A stretch of DNA of 64,000 bases, taken from contig NZ_CP109031.1 of assembly GCF_036226925.1 (NCBI RefSeq), positions 5,766,001 to 5,830,000 on the forward strand, read 5' to 3'. The notes beneath the pieces were generated by a model. That model saw only the letters and a list, made by a program, of their open reading frames with translations, searched no databases and was not told the DNA's origin. The stretch's first letter is position 1. The number at the start of each line of letters is the position of its first letter. The translations under genes and the position numbers were made by a program. This DNA is from Streptomyces sp. NBC_00659 (lineage in GTDB: Bacteria; Actinomycetota; Actinomycetes; Streptomycetales; Streptomycetaceae). Shown here piece by piece: positions 43,650 to 51,285 of the stretch.

Positions 43650-44753
43650 TCACGCGACCCGGGTGGCCCCCGCGAAGGGCATCTCCGTGATCGGGGCCAC
43701 CCGCACCGGCGCCGAAGGATTCGGCGCGTGGATCATCTGGCCGTTGCCGATGTAGAGGCCCACGTGGGTGATGCCCGAGTAGAAGAACACCAGGTCGCCG
43801 GGCTGGAGTTCGGACTGGGCCACCCGCTGGCCGGCGTTGATCTGGGAGTAGGTCGTGCGGGGCAGGGAGACGCCCGCCGAACGGTACGCGGCCTGGGTGA
43901 GCCCGGAACAGTCGAAGGCGTCGGGGCCGGTGGCGCCCCACACGTAGGGGCTGCCGAGTTTCGTGTACGCGTAGGCGACGGCGGCCGCCGCCCGGGAGTT
44001 GGGCGCCGCCACGCTGCCCGCTCCGGCGGCACCGGACGTGCCGGAGGCCCCCGACGCCGCGACGGGGGCCGGATCGCGGGACGCGTCGCGCGAGGCATGC
44101 TGCTGGTCACCCGTGCCGCCTCGCTCCGCGTACTGCGTGCGCTGCTGGGGAGTGAGGCGGTCGAGCAGTCGACGGGCCGCGACGAGCTTCTCGTTGACGG
44201 TCTTCTTGTGCTGCTTCAGCTCGGTCTGCCGCGACTTGAGGGCCGCCAGTTCGATGTGCGCCGCCCCACGCAACTGCTCGAGCTCACGGAGCTGTTTGCG
44301 CACCCCGGCGATCTCTGCCGACTGCCGGGTGCCGACCCGCTCGGCGAGCGCGGCCCCCTCCAGATACTGGTCGGGGCGGTCGGAGAGCGCGAGTTGCACC
44401 ACGGGGTCGAGCCCACCGCTGCGGTACTGCGCCGCGGCCATCGAACCCAGCGCTTCCCGGGCCGAGTTGAGCCGGTCCTCCCGGCGGGCCGCCTCGTCGC
44501 GGAGCTTGCTCAGGTTCGCCTCCGCCTGGCCTGCCTTCTCCTTTGCGCCGTTGTACTTCTCTGTGGCGGCCTCCGCCTCCTCGTACAGCTTGTCGACCTG
44601 GGTCTTCACCTGCGCCGGGGACAGCTGGGGGTCGGCGTGGCCGACCCCGTCGAAGCCGGTGGCCGTCGCCGCGCCCGCGAGGGCGATGGTGACTGCTGTG
44701 CGGGCCGTGTTGCCGCCGACCGAGCGCTGTCTGGCCTTGCGGTGCGCTGCCAC
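43650..44753 (-). CDS. Secreted NlpC/P60 cell-wall endopeptidase 1
   Basis: A 367-residue exported hydrolase. N-terminal signal (MAAHRKARQRS to about residue 40, cleaved near GHADPQ), a coiled-coil region of about 180 residues (VDKLYEEAEAATEKYNGAKE), a linker, and the catalytic NlpC/P60 domain with Cys in DAFDCSGLTQAAY, His in GITHVGLYIG and a third polar residue in MIHAPNP. It cleaves peptide stems of peptidoglycan. I choose the GTG giving MAAHRK because the second hydrolase in this window begins MASHRK; an ATG four codons earlier sits directly on GGAAGG and is less likely. A paralogue lies 2 kb downstream. Confidence 0.92.
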   Translation of the reverse strand: MAAHRKARQRSVGGNTARTAVTIALAGAATATGFDGVGHADPQLSPAQVKTQVDKLYEEAEAATEKYNGAKEKAGQAEANLSKLRDEAARREDRLNSAREALGSMAAAQYRSGGLDPVVQLALSDRPDQYLEGAALAERVGTRQSAEIAGVRKQLRELEQLRGAAHIELAALKSRQTELKQHKKTVNEKLVAARRLLDRLTPQQRTQYAERGGTGDQQHASRDASRDPAPVAASGASGTSGAAGAGSVAAPNSRAAAAVAYAYTKLGSPYVWGATGPDAFDCSGLTQAAYRSAGVSLPRTTYSQINAGQRVAQSELQPGDLVFFYSGITHVGLYIGNGQMIHAPNPSAPVRVAPITEMPFAGATRVA

Positions 44754-45298
44754 GAGGGCCCACATCCTTCCGTGCGACCGCCCTTGAGGTGCGGTCAAGC
44801 GGTGACACGTCCGGCGGCGGCTCGAACAGGGGGAGCGGGCCGCCGCCGGACCTTCTCGGCGGTGGTGTCCGACTGCCGTCCCTGGCCCGGACGGTGGTGG
44901 GGAGCCGGTCACCTGGTGGAGGACGCTAAACCTGGGAGCGAGCTGTTGGTAACGCTATGTGTGGAACTATTGCTATTGGATCGCTGGAAGAATAAATGTG
45001 ACCAAAATTCCGGCCGTACGTCACCGGCTTCACGCAGGGTGATGACCGAAGCGGCGATTCCCGGACCGCCCGCGCGGTGCCGGTGCTATGGCTGACGCGC
45101 GATGGTCCGGTGGCGAGGGAGTGCCGACCGGGGCCGGAGCGTGACGGGGGGCCGGTGGGGCGGGACGGCCCGGGGAACGGGTGGGGCCCTCGCAGGGGGA
45201 GGGCGGTCGGCGGGCAGGGGGTGGGTCCAGGGTGCCTGGTGGGAAGGGGTGGGGCCCGGTCGGGAGTGCCTCAGGGGGTGCGATTAGGCTCCGGCCCC
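44754..45298. other. Upstream region of NlpC/P60 gene 1
   Basis: About 545 bases. Positions 44934-45015 form an AT-rich island unlike the flanks and probably hold promoters of the leftward hydrolase. No c-di-AMP riboswitch signature is visible here, unlike in front of the second hydrolase. The right half (45090-45295) is Gly/Trp-rich if translated and shows no credible gene. Confidence 0.55.
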
Positions 45299-45652
45299 AT
45301 GGACGTACTCATCCATCTCTTCGTCGGCCTGCACATCATCGGCATCGCCGCGCTCCTCGGCGGCTTCCTCACCCAGATGAAGGCGATGGGCAAGGGCACC
45401 GCCCGCTTCGTCCCGGCGATGCTGCACGGCGCGCTGACCATGCTGGTGACCGGTGTCGCCCTGGTCGGGCTCAACCAGGCCGAAGGCGGCACGGTCAACA
45501 CCGTCAAGATCGGTGTGAAGCTGGCCCTGCTGATCGTGATCCTCGGGCTCGTCTATGTGAAGCGGGACGACGAGACGGTGGACAAGCGGCTCTTCGGCCT
45601 GGTCGGGCTGCTGACCGTCGCGAACATCTTCATCGCCGTCCTGTGGACCTGA
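45299..45652 (+). CDS. Small integral membrane protein
   Basis: A 117-residue protein with four hydrophobic helices (FVGLHIIGIAALLGGFLTQM, MLHGALTMLVTGVALVGLNQ, IGVKLALLIVILGLVYVKRD, LFGLVGLLTVANIFIAVLWT). The LFVGLHIIGIAALLGGF start is a conserved family pattern in actinobacteria, but I know of no function. ATG start with GGGGG 12 bases upstream. Convergent with the TDT transporter. Confidence 0.85.
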   Translation: MDVLIHLFVGLHIIGIAALLGGFLTQMKAMGKGTARFVPAMLHGALTMLVTGVALVGLNQAEGGTVNTVKIGVKLALLIVILGLVYVKRDDETVDKRLFGLVGLLTVANIFIAVLWT

Positions 45653-45744
45653 CCGGCTGAGGCGGTCCCGCTCGCCGGGGGCCGGCGGCGGCCCTGACCG
45701 GCGTCCGCTCCGCACGGGCGGACCCGACGGCCGCGTCCCCCCGG

Positions 45745-45828
45745 CACGGTGGACCTGAGGGGCACCGTCACCCCCCGCACAGTGGACCTGAGGGACACTG
45801 TCACCCCCGCACAGTGGACCTGAAGGCG
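45745..45828. repeat. Tandem repeat, about 32 bp x 2.6, overlapping the TDT transporter stop
   Basis: Units at 45745-45777, 45778-45809 and partial 45810-45828, core cagtggacctgagg. Each full unit contains acagtg/cactgt-type inverted arms. The stop codon of the leftward transporter (45801-45803) lies in the second unit and its last codons in the third. Confidence 0.88.
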
Positions 45829-46781
45829 AGAGCGGCGCCCGCGGCCGTCGCGAGCCAGGCCGCCACCGCGATCCACAGCAGCACCTGTCCCGGCCCCTTG
45901 AGCCAGAAGATGTCGAGGGCGGCCGCGACCGCGAGGGTCGCCACCGCCGACATCCCCATCGGGAAGACGGTGGCCCAGCGCCGGACGTCGTACCGCGGGC
46001 GCGGCCACACCACCTCCGCGACGGCCAGGAGGAAGTAGCAGGCGAGGTCGAGCACGAGCAGAGCACCCGTCGTATCGCGCAGGACGCCCTGGTCGTCGTT
46101 GTTCCACAGGTACGGATCCACGTGGTGGGCCGCGACGAGTCCCGCCCCGGCCAGCGCCGAGATGCCCAGCGCGCCGCCCGCGACCCAGTGGTCCCCGGCG
46201 CCCTTCCTCACCTCACCCAGGTCGAAGTACGCGAACGAGAGCACGTAGAGCCCGATCCCCAGCCAGAACAGCACCAGCGCGGTGTGCGCGAGCCAGTCCG
46301 GACCCACGGCGGTGGCGATCGTGGACGCGAGGACCGAGAGCCCCTGGGTGGCCACGCAAACGAGGAACACCTCCCCCGGCATACGGCGCCGCAGCCGCCG
46401 CAGGACGGCCCACAGCAGAACCGGCCAGAGCACGGCCGACAGCGCGAGCAGGGCCTCGGCGAGCTCCTGCCACCCCAGTGTGGAGAACCGGGTGCCGAGC
46501 ACGGCGGTCGCCGCGACCGCGTCGAGCCCGGCGGGTGTACCGGCCCGTCGCGCCCACCGCTCCCGGTCGCCCACCAGCCGGACCGCGAAGTCCGCGGCGA
46601 GCCCGGCCCAGGCGAGCGACGCGAGGACCAGCGCGATCCGGGAGAGTGCCTCGTGGCCGGTCAGGTGCAGCCCGATCGAGATGATGCCGGTGGCCATGAC
46701 GGCGGTTCCGGCGGTGGCCGCCCACCCCGCCCGCCGGGCGCGGAGCGAGGTGCTGTCCGGCATGTCCGGTGCGTCTGACAT
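45801..46781 (-). CDS. TDT-family transporter (tellurite-resistance/dicarboxylate, SLAC1/TehA-like)
   Basis: A 326-residue membrane protein with about ten helices. The first (GWAATAGTAVMATGIISIGL) has the GTGIxS-like pattern of the TDT/SLAC1 family, whose members export C4-dicarboxylates, sulfite or chloride. DLACYFLLAVAEVVWPRPRY and ALDIFWLKGPGQVLLWIAVA form the last helices. Substrate cannot be deduced. The start is MSDAPDMPD, after GAGAAC. The last seven codons and the stop lie in a tandem repeat, so the C-terminus has probably been remodelled by repeat expansion. Confidence 0.85.
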   Translation of the reverse strand: MSDAPDMPDSTSLRARRAGWAATAGTAVMATGIISIGLHLTGHEALSRIALVLASLAWAGLAADFAVRLVGDRERWARRAGTPAGLDAVAATAVLGTRFSTLGWQELAEALLALSAVLWPVLLWAVLRRLRRRMPGEVFLVCVATQGLSVLASTIATAVGPDWLAHTALVLFWLGIGLYVLSFAYFDLGEVRKGAGDHWVAGGALGISALAGAGLVAAHHVDPYLWNNDDQGVLRDTTGALLVLDLACYFLLAVAEVVWPRPRYDVRRWATVFPMGMSAVATLAVAAALDIFWLKGPGQVLLWIAVAAWLATAAGAALAFRSTVRG

Positions 46782-46844
46782 GTTCTCGATGCTAGGGACC
46801 CCGCACCGGGTTGCGGGCGGGCCACGCGCGGGCGGGGACGAAAA

Positions 46845-46890
46845 CGCGGGGCACGCGTGGGGACCGGGAGGCCCCCGTGCGTGCCCCGCG
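46845..46890 (-). terminator. Intrinsic terminator of NlpC/P60 gene 2
   Basis: 12-bp perfect stem cgcggggcacgc/gcgtgccccgcg plus further inner G/C pairing. In the leftward transcript it is followed by TTTTCG. About 20 bases after the hydrolase stop. Confidence 0.88.
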
Positions 46891-46912
46891 AGAGCGGCGC
46901 CCGTGTCCCGGT

Positions 46913-48082
46913 CTACGCCGGGCGCACCACGCTGTGGATCGCGGAGGTGCCGTCGTAGTAGATCGACTCCTCGCGGACGTACGCGCCCGGCTTCGGCGCG
47001 TGGATCATCATGCCGTCGCCGATGTAGAGGCCGACGTGGCTGATGTCGTCGTAGAAGAAGACCAGGTCGCCGGGCCGGGCGTCGGCGAGGGAGACCGTCG
47101 TGCCCGCGTTCACCTGGTCGTAGGTGACGCGCGGGAGGCTGACGCCGGCGGCGTTCCAGGCGGCCTGGGTCAGGCCCGAGCAGTCGTAGGAGTCCGGGCC
47201 GGTGGCGCCCCAGACGTACGGCTTGCCGACCTGCGCGCGGGCGAACGCGAGCGCCTCGGCCGCCTTCGACGAGGAGTCCGTGGCCGTCGATCCCGTCGAC
47301 GACCCGGAGGCCGAGCCGGAAGCCGTGCCGGTCGTCGTGCCGGACGACGACTGCTGCTGGGCGGCCTTCTCGGCGGCGGCCTGCTGCCGTGCCAGTTCCG
47401 CAGCCTTGGCCGCGGCCTGCTCGCGCTTCTTCTTCTCGATCGCCGCCAGCCGCGCCTTTTCCTCGGCGTTCAGTTTCGAGAGCAGGGAGCGGGCCTCGGT
47501 GAGCTTGGCCTGCACCGTGGCCTTGGACGTCTTGAGCGCCTTCTGCGAGGCGGTCAGGGACTCCAGGTTCCGGGTGGCCTCCGCCCGCTTCCTGGTGGTG
47601 GCGGCCTGCTCGGTGACGTAGTCGTCGACGGCCGCCTTCTGGCGGTTCGTCAGACGGCTCATCAGCTGGGTCTGGTCGAAGTAGTCCTGGGGGTCGTCCG
47701 CGAGCAGCAGGGTCGCGGTGTCGGGCGCGGAGGCCCCGGTGCGGTACTGCGCCGCGGCGAACGACCCCAGCTCCTCGCGCGCGGTGTTGAGCTTCTCGGT
47801 GCGCCGGGCGACGTCGTCGAGCAGGGTGTCGACGCGCTCGCGCTGCTCGGCGGTCTTCTCCCGGGTCGCGTTGTACTTGTCCGTGGCCGTCTCGGCCTGG
47901 TGGTAGAGGTCGTCGACCTTCTTCGAGACCGCTTCGATGCTGGGCCGGGGCTCGGCCGAGGGGGCGGCGTTGGCGGTCTGGGAGAGCAGGGCCACGGAGG
48001 TGAGGGCCGCTGTGGCGAGGGCCGGGGTCCGTATGCCTGCGATGCGCGCACCCGTGGGACGCGCTTTGCGGTGTGACGCCAA
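46913..48082 (-). CDS. Secreted NlpC/P60 cell-wall endopeptidase 2
   Basis: A 389-residue exported hydrolase starting at TTG (MASHRKARPTG). Signal peptide to about residue 40 (ANAAPSAEP), a long coiled coil (KKVDDLYHQAETATDKYNAT, KLNAEEKARLAAIEKKKREQ), a Ser/Thr/Gly linker, and the NlpC/P60 domain with Cys in DSYDCSGLTQAAW, His in ISHVGLYIG and MIHAPKP. It is a paralogue of gene 1 with the same architecture. The leader contains a ydaO-type c-di-AMP riboswitch, so expression should respond to cyclic di-AMP, as known for rpfA and other Streptomyces wall hydrolases. Confidence 0.93.
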   Translation of the reverse strand: MASHRKARPTGARIAGIRTPALATAALTSVALLSQTANAAPSAEPRPSIEAVSKKVDDLYHQAETATDKYNATREKTAEQRERVDTLLDDVARRTEKLNTAREELGSFAAAQYRTGASAPDTATLLLADDPQDYFDQTQLMSRLTNRQKAAVDDYVTEQAATTRKRAEATRNLESLTASQKALKTSKATVQAKLTEARSLLSKLNAEEKARLAAIEKKKREQAAAKAAELARQQAAAEKAAQQQSSSGTTTGTASGSASGSSTGSTATDSSSKAAEALAFARAQVGKPYVWGATGPDSYDCSGLTQAAWNAAGVSLPRVTYDQVNAGTTVSLADARPGDLVFFYDDISHVGLYIGDGMMIHAPKPGAYVREESIYYDGTSAIHSVVRPA

Positions 48083-48087
48083 GAGAG

Positions 48088-48300
48088 GCGACTCCTTCCG
48101 TCATCCGCCTACCGAGTTAGCTGTCGGGTTCGGGCGGGTGGTTCCGGAAGGCTGCCCTACGGTCCTTGCCCCACAAGGCGGTTGGACCGATTCACCCCAA
48201 GGTCGGTGGGTCCCCGGCTCCGGGGCCTCGCGGCGTACCGGACTCGGCGGAGGCCGCTCGGCCCGGCGAGGTTCGCCGGTCGCGGTCGAGCGGCCTTCCG
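48088..48300 (-). ncRNA. c-di-AMP (ydaO-yuaA) riboswitch
   Basis: In the leader of NlpC/P60 gene 2 the leftward strand reads, in order, gccgagtccgg (about 48247), ccggggaccca (about 48215), ttggggtgaatcgg (48187-48200), and cgaacccgacagctaac followed by tcggtaggcgg (48105-48130), then the GGAAGGAG ribosome site. These blocks are the hallmark conserved segments of ydaO-type riboswitches in actinobacteria. Boundaries are approximate. Confidence 0.88.
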
Positions 48301-48599
48301 GCACGCTAGCCAACCGGTGTGGCCCGTGTGAAGGTTGATGCGCGATATGTCCGATACATTTTCGTGACCATTGCCGTATGTCCCGCGGGCGCGACCCGCT
48401 CGTCCGACCCGCCGAACGGGCCCCGCTCGCTCCGAACGGCTCGCCGGAGCCGCTCACCGACGGGGTGTCGCGCCGGGTGACCGCTCGGCCGCTTCCGGTC
48501 ACGGGGTGTGAGGGTGTCATGGCCGGAAGGCCGCCTTCCCCGGGGCGTCCGCCGGGACTCTGGTCACACTTGCGGCCGAGTTCTCGAGGTGGCGGCGGG
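48301..48599. other. Intergenic region between riboswitch and pcrA promoter
   Basis: Contains the presumed promoter of the riboswitch-controlled hydrolase around 48340-48375 (AT-rich, direct repeat of cgata) and otherwise no supported feature. Confidence 0.5.
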
Positions 48600-48622
48600 C
48601 TGTCGGTGGGGCGGCCTAGACT
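48600..48622 (+). promoter_or_regulatory. RecA-NDp (PafBC-type) promoter of pcrA
   Basis: CTGTCGGTG (48600-48608), exactly eight bases, then TAGACT (48617-48622). This fits the RecA-independent DNA-damage promoter consensus tTGTCRGtg-N8-TAnnnT except for the weakly conserved first base. The ATG lies nine bases past the -10, so the mRNA has almost no leader. Confidence 0.75.
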
Positions 48623-48631
48623 CGGAGAGCG

Positions 48632-51118
48632 ATGAGCAGCCTCTTTGACGACAGCTTCCTGGCGGACCTCAAGCCCTCCGCGGCTCACGAGGACGAACAC
48701 CCGCCGCCGCCCGAGGACGATCACGTTCCGGAGCCCGTTCCGGACGATCTGTTCGGCGGGAAGTTCGACATGCCGCCGAGCCGGGACGCGTACTACCGCG
48801 ACGGCGCGCCCAGGCCCGCCGTGGACCCGGCGGCCCTGCTGGACGGACTGAACGAGAACCAGCGCGCGGCCGTGGTCCACTCCGGCTCGCCGCTGCTCAT
48901 CGTGGCCGGTGCCGGTTCCGGCAAGACCCGCGTGCTCACCCACCGGATCGCCCATCTGCTCGGCGAGCGGAACGTCCACCCGGGCCAGATCCTCGCGATC
49001 ACCTTCACGAACAAGGCCGCGGGCGAGATGAAGGAGCGCGTCGAGGCGCTCGTGGGCCCGCGCGCCAACGCGATGTGGGTGATGACCTTCCACAGCGCCT
49101 GCGTCCGCATCCTGCGCCGCGAGAGCAAGACGCTCGGTTTCACCTCGTCGTTCTCGATCTACGACGCCGCCGACTCCAAGCGTCTGATGGCGCTCGTCTG
49201 CCGTGATCTCGACCTCGACCCCAAGCGGTTCCCGCCGAAGTCGTTCAGCGCCAAGATCTCGAACCTGAAGAACGAGCTGATCGACGAGGAGGACTTCGCC
49301 GCCCAGGCCTCCGACGGCTTCGAGAAGACCCTCGCCCAGGCGTACGCGATGTACCAGTCGCGGCTGCGCGAGGCCAACGCGCTCGACTTCGACGACCTGA
49401 TCATGACCACGGTCAATCTGCTGCGCGCCTTCCCGGACGTCGCCGAGCACTACCGCCGCCGCTTCCGGCACGTCCTGGTCGACGAGTACCAGGACACGAA
49501 CCACGCGCAGTACGCCCTCGTGCGGGAGCTCGTGGGGACCTCCGAGCACCCCGTGGACGTACCGCCCAGGGAGCACGACCTGGCACCCGCCGAGCTGTGC
49601 GTCGTGGGTGACGCGGACCAGTCGATCTACGCCTTCCGCGGCGCGACCATCCGCAACATCCTCCAGTTCGAGGAGGACTACCCGAACGCGACGACGATCC
49701 TCCTGGAGCAGAACTACCGCTCCACCCAGACGATCCTGTCCGCTGCCAACGCGGTCATCGAGCGCAACGAGTCCCGCCGCCCCAAGAACCTGTGGACCAA
49801 CGCGGGCGCGGGTTCGAACATCACGGGCTACGTCGCGGACACCGAGCACGACGAGGCCCAGTTCGTCGCCGACGAGATAGACCGTCTCTCCGACGCGGGC
49901 GAGGCCAAGGCCGGCGACGTCGCGGTCTTCTACCGCACGAACGCGCAGTCCCGTGTCTTCGAAGAGATCTTCATCCGCGTCGGCCTGCCCTACAAGGTCG
50001 TCGGCGGCGTCCGCTTCTACGAGCGCAAGGAGGTCCGGGACGTCCTCGCGTACCTCAGGGTGCTGTCCAACCCCGAGGACTCCGTCCCGATGCGCCGCAT
50101 CCTGAACGTGCCCAAGCGCGGCATCGGTGACCGCGCCGAGGCGATGATCGACGCCCTCTCGCAGCGCGAGAAGATCAGCTTCCCGGCGGCGCTGCGCCGC
50201 GTCGACGAGGCTTACGGCATGGCCGCGCGCTCCACCAACGCGGTCAAGCGGTTCAACACGCTCATGGAGGACCTCCGCACGATCGTCGAGTCCGGCGCGG
50301 GCCCGGCCACCATCCTGCAGGCGGTCCTCGAACGCACCGGCTATCTCGCCGAGTTGCAGAACTCGACCGACCCGCAGGACGAGACCCGGGTCGAGAACCT
50401 CCAGGAACTCGCCTCCGTGGCCCTGGAGTTCGAGCAGGAGACCGGTGAGGGCGAGAACACGGGCGGACTCGCCGCGTTCCTGGAGCGGGTCGCGCTCGTC
50501 GCCGACTCCGACCAGATCCCGGACGAGGAGGACGGCAACGGCGTCATCACCCTGATGACCCTGCACACCGCCAAGGGCCTCGAATTCCCCGTGGTGTTCC
50601 TGACCGGCATGGAGGACGGCGTCTTCCCGCACATGCGCGCGCTCGGACAGGTCAAGGAACTGGAGGAGGAGCGGCGCCTGGCGTACGTCGGCATCACGCG
50701 CGCGCGGGAGCGGCTCTACCTCACCCGGTCCTCGGTGCGCAGCGCGTGGGGCCAGCCCTCGTACAACCCGCCCTCCCGCTTCCTCGAGGAGATCCCGGCG
50801 ACCCATCTGGACTGGAAGCGCACGGGGGCGACGGCGTCCAGGCCCGCCGGTCCCGTCTCCGGTGTCGCCGCGTCCCTCTCGGCCTCGCGTTCGCGGTCCG
50901 CGGCCTCGGGTGCCTCCGGGTTCGCCACCCGCCGCGGTGCCACCGAGAAGCCGGTGGTCTCGCTGGCCGTCGGGGACCGGGTCACGCACGACCAGTTCGG
51001 CCTCGGCACCGTCGTCGGCGTGAAGGGGACGGGCGCGAACGCGGAGGCGACGGTCGACTTCGGAGAGCCCAAGCCGAAGCGGCTGCTGCTGCGGTACGCG
51101 CCGGTGGAGAAGCTGTAG
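48632..51118 (+). CDS. pcrA: UvrD/PcrA-type ATP-dependent DNA helicase
   Basis: An 828-residue superfamily 1 helicase acting in nucleotide excision repair, replication restart and RecA displacement. After a 70-residue acidic N-terminus, the Q-motif/Walker A reads LNENQRAAVV and GAGSGKTRVLTHRIAHLL. Walker B is VLVDEYQDTN, motif III GDADQSIYAFRGA, motif IV EQNYRST, motif V LMTLHTAKGLEFPVVFL, and motif VI LAYVGITRARERLYL. The C-terminal tail (VGDRVTHDQFGLGTVVGV) is the Tudor-like RNA polymerase-binding domain of PcrA. A damage-type promoter overlaps its start. Convergent with the M23 gene. Confidence 0.97.
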   Translation: MSSLFDDSFLADLKPSAAHEDEHPPPPEDDHVPEPVPDDLFGGKFDMPPSRDAYYRDGAPRPAVDPAALLDGLNENQRAAVVHSGSPLLIVAGAGSGKTRVLTHRIAHLLGERNVHPGQILAITFTNKAAGEMKERVEALVGPRANAMWVMTFHSACVRILRRESKTLGFTSSFSIYDAADSKRLMALVCRDLDLDPKRFPPKSFSAKISNLKNELIDEEDFAAQASDGFEKTLAQAYAMYQSRLREANALDFDDLIMTTVNLLRAFPDVAEHYRRRFRHVLVDEYQDTNHAQYALVRELVGTSEHPVDVPPREHDLAPAELCVVGDADQSIYAFRGATIRNILQFEEDYPNATTILLEQNYRSTQTILSAANAVIERNESRRPKNLWTNAGAGSNITGYVADTEHDEAQFVADEIDRLSDAGEAKAGDVAVFYRTNAQSRVFEEIFIRVGLPYKVVGGVRFYERKEVRDVLAYLRVLSNPEDSVPMRRILNVPKRGIGDRAEAMIDALSQREKISFPAALRRVDEAYGMAARSTNAVKRFNTLMEDLRTIVESGAGPATILQAVLERTGYLAELQNSTDPQDETRVENLQELASVALEFEQETGEGENTGGLAAFLERVALVADSDQIPDEEDGNGVITLMTLHTAKGLEFPVVFLTGMEDGVFPHMRALGQVKELEEERRLAYVGITRARERLYLTRSSVRSAWGQPSYNPPSRFLEEIPATHLDWKRTGATASRPAGPVSGVAASLSASRSRSAASGASGFATRRGATEKPVVSLAVGDRVTHDQFGLGTVVGVKGTGANAEATVDFGEPKPKRLLLRYAPVEKL

Positions 51119-51150
51119 TCCGCGAGACCGTTCGCGTGGACCGGTCGAGG

Positions 51151-51225
51151 GGATCGCGGTGACGGATCGAGGTGACGCCATCCGGGTGACTGATCGCGGT
51201 GACAGATCCGGGTGCCCGATCGCAG
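51151..51225. repeat. Tandem repeat, 13-bp units, downstream of pcrA
   Basis: Degenerate units ggatcgcggtgac, ggatcgaggtgac, gccatccgggtgac, tgatcgcggtgac, agatccgggtgcc and a partial cgatcgcag, starting 32 bases after the pcrA stop. Most units contain a TGA. Confidence 0.8.
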
Positions 51226-51228
51226 GGT

Positions 51229-51254
51229 CCTTGGCCGTCCGGAGACGGCCGAGG
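51229..51254. terminator. Terminator between pcrA and the M23 gene
   Basis: Stem ccttggccgtc/gacggccgagg (11 bp with one G-T) and loop cgga, between the converging genes. Confidence 0.7.
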
Positions 51255-51285
51255 GCCCGCGGTCATGCGGCGTCCGGCCGGGTTC

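Noticed and set aside
44754..45015. c-di-AMP riboswitch before NlpC/P60 gene 1
   Set aside because: The conserved ggggtgaa and cagctaac blocks seen at the second hydrolase are absent.
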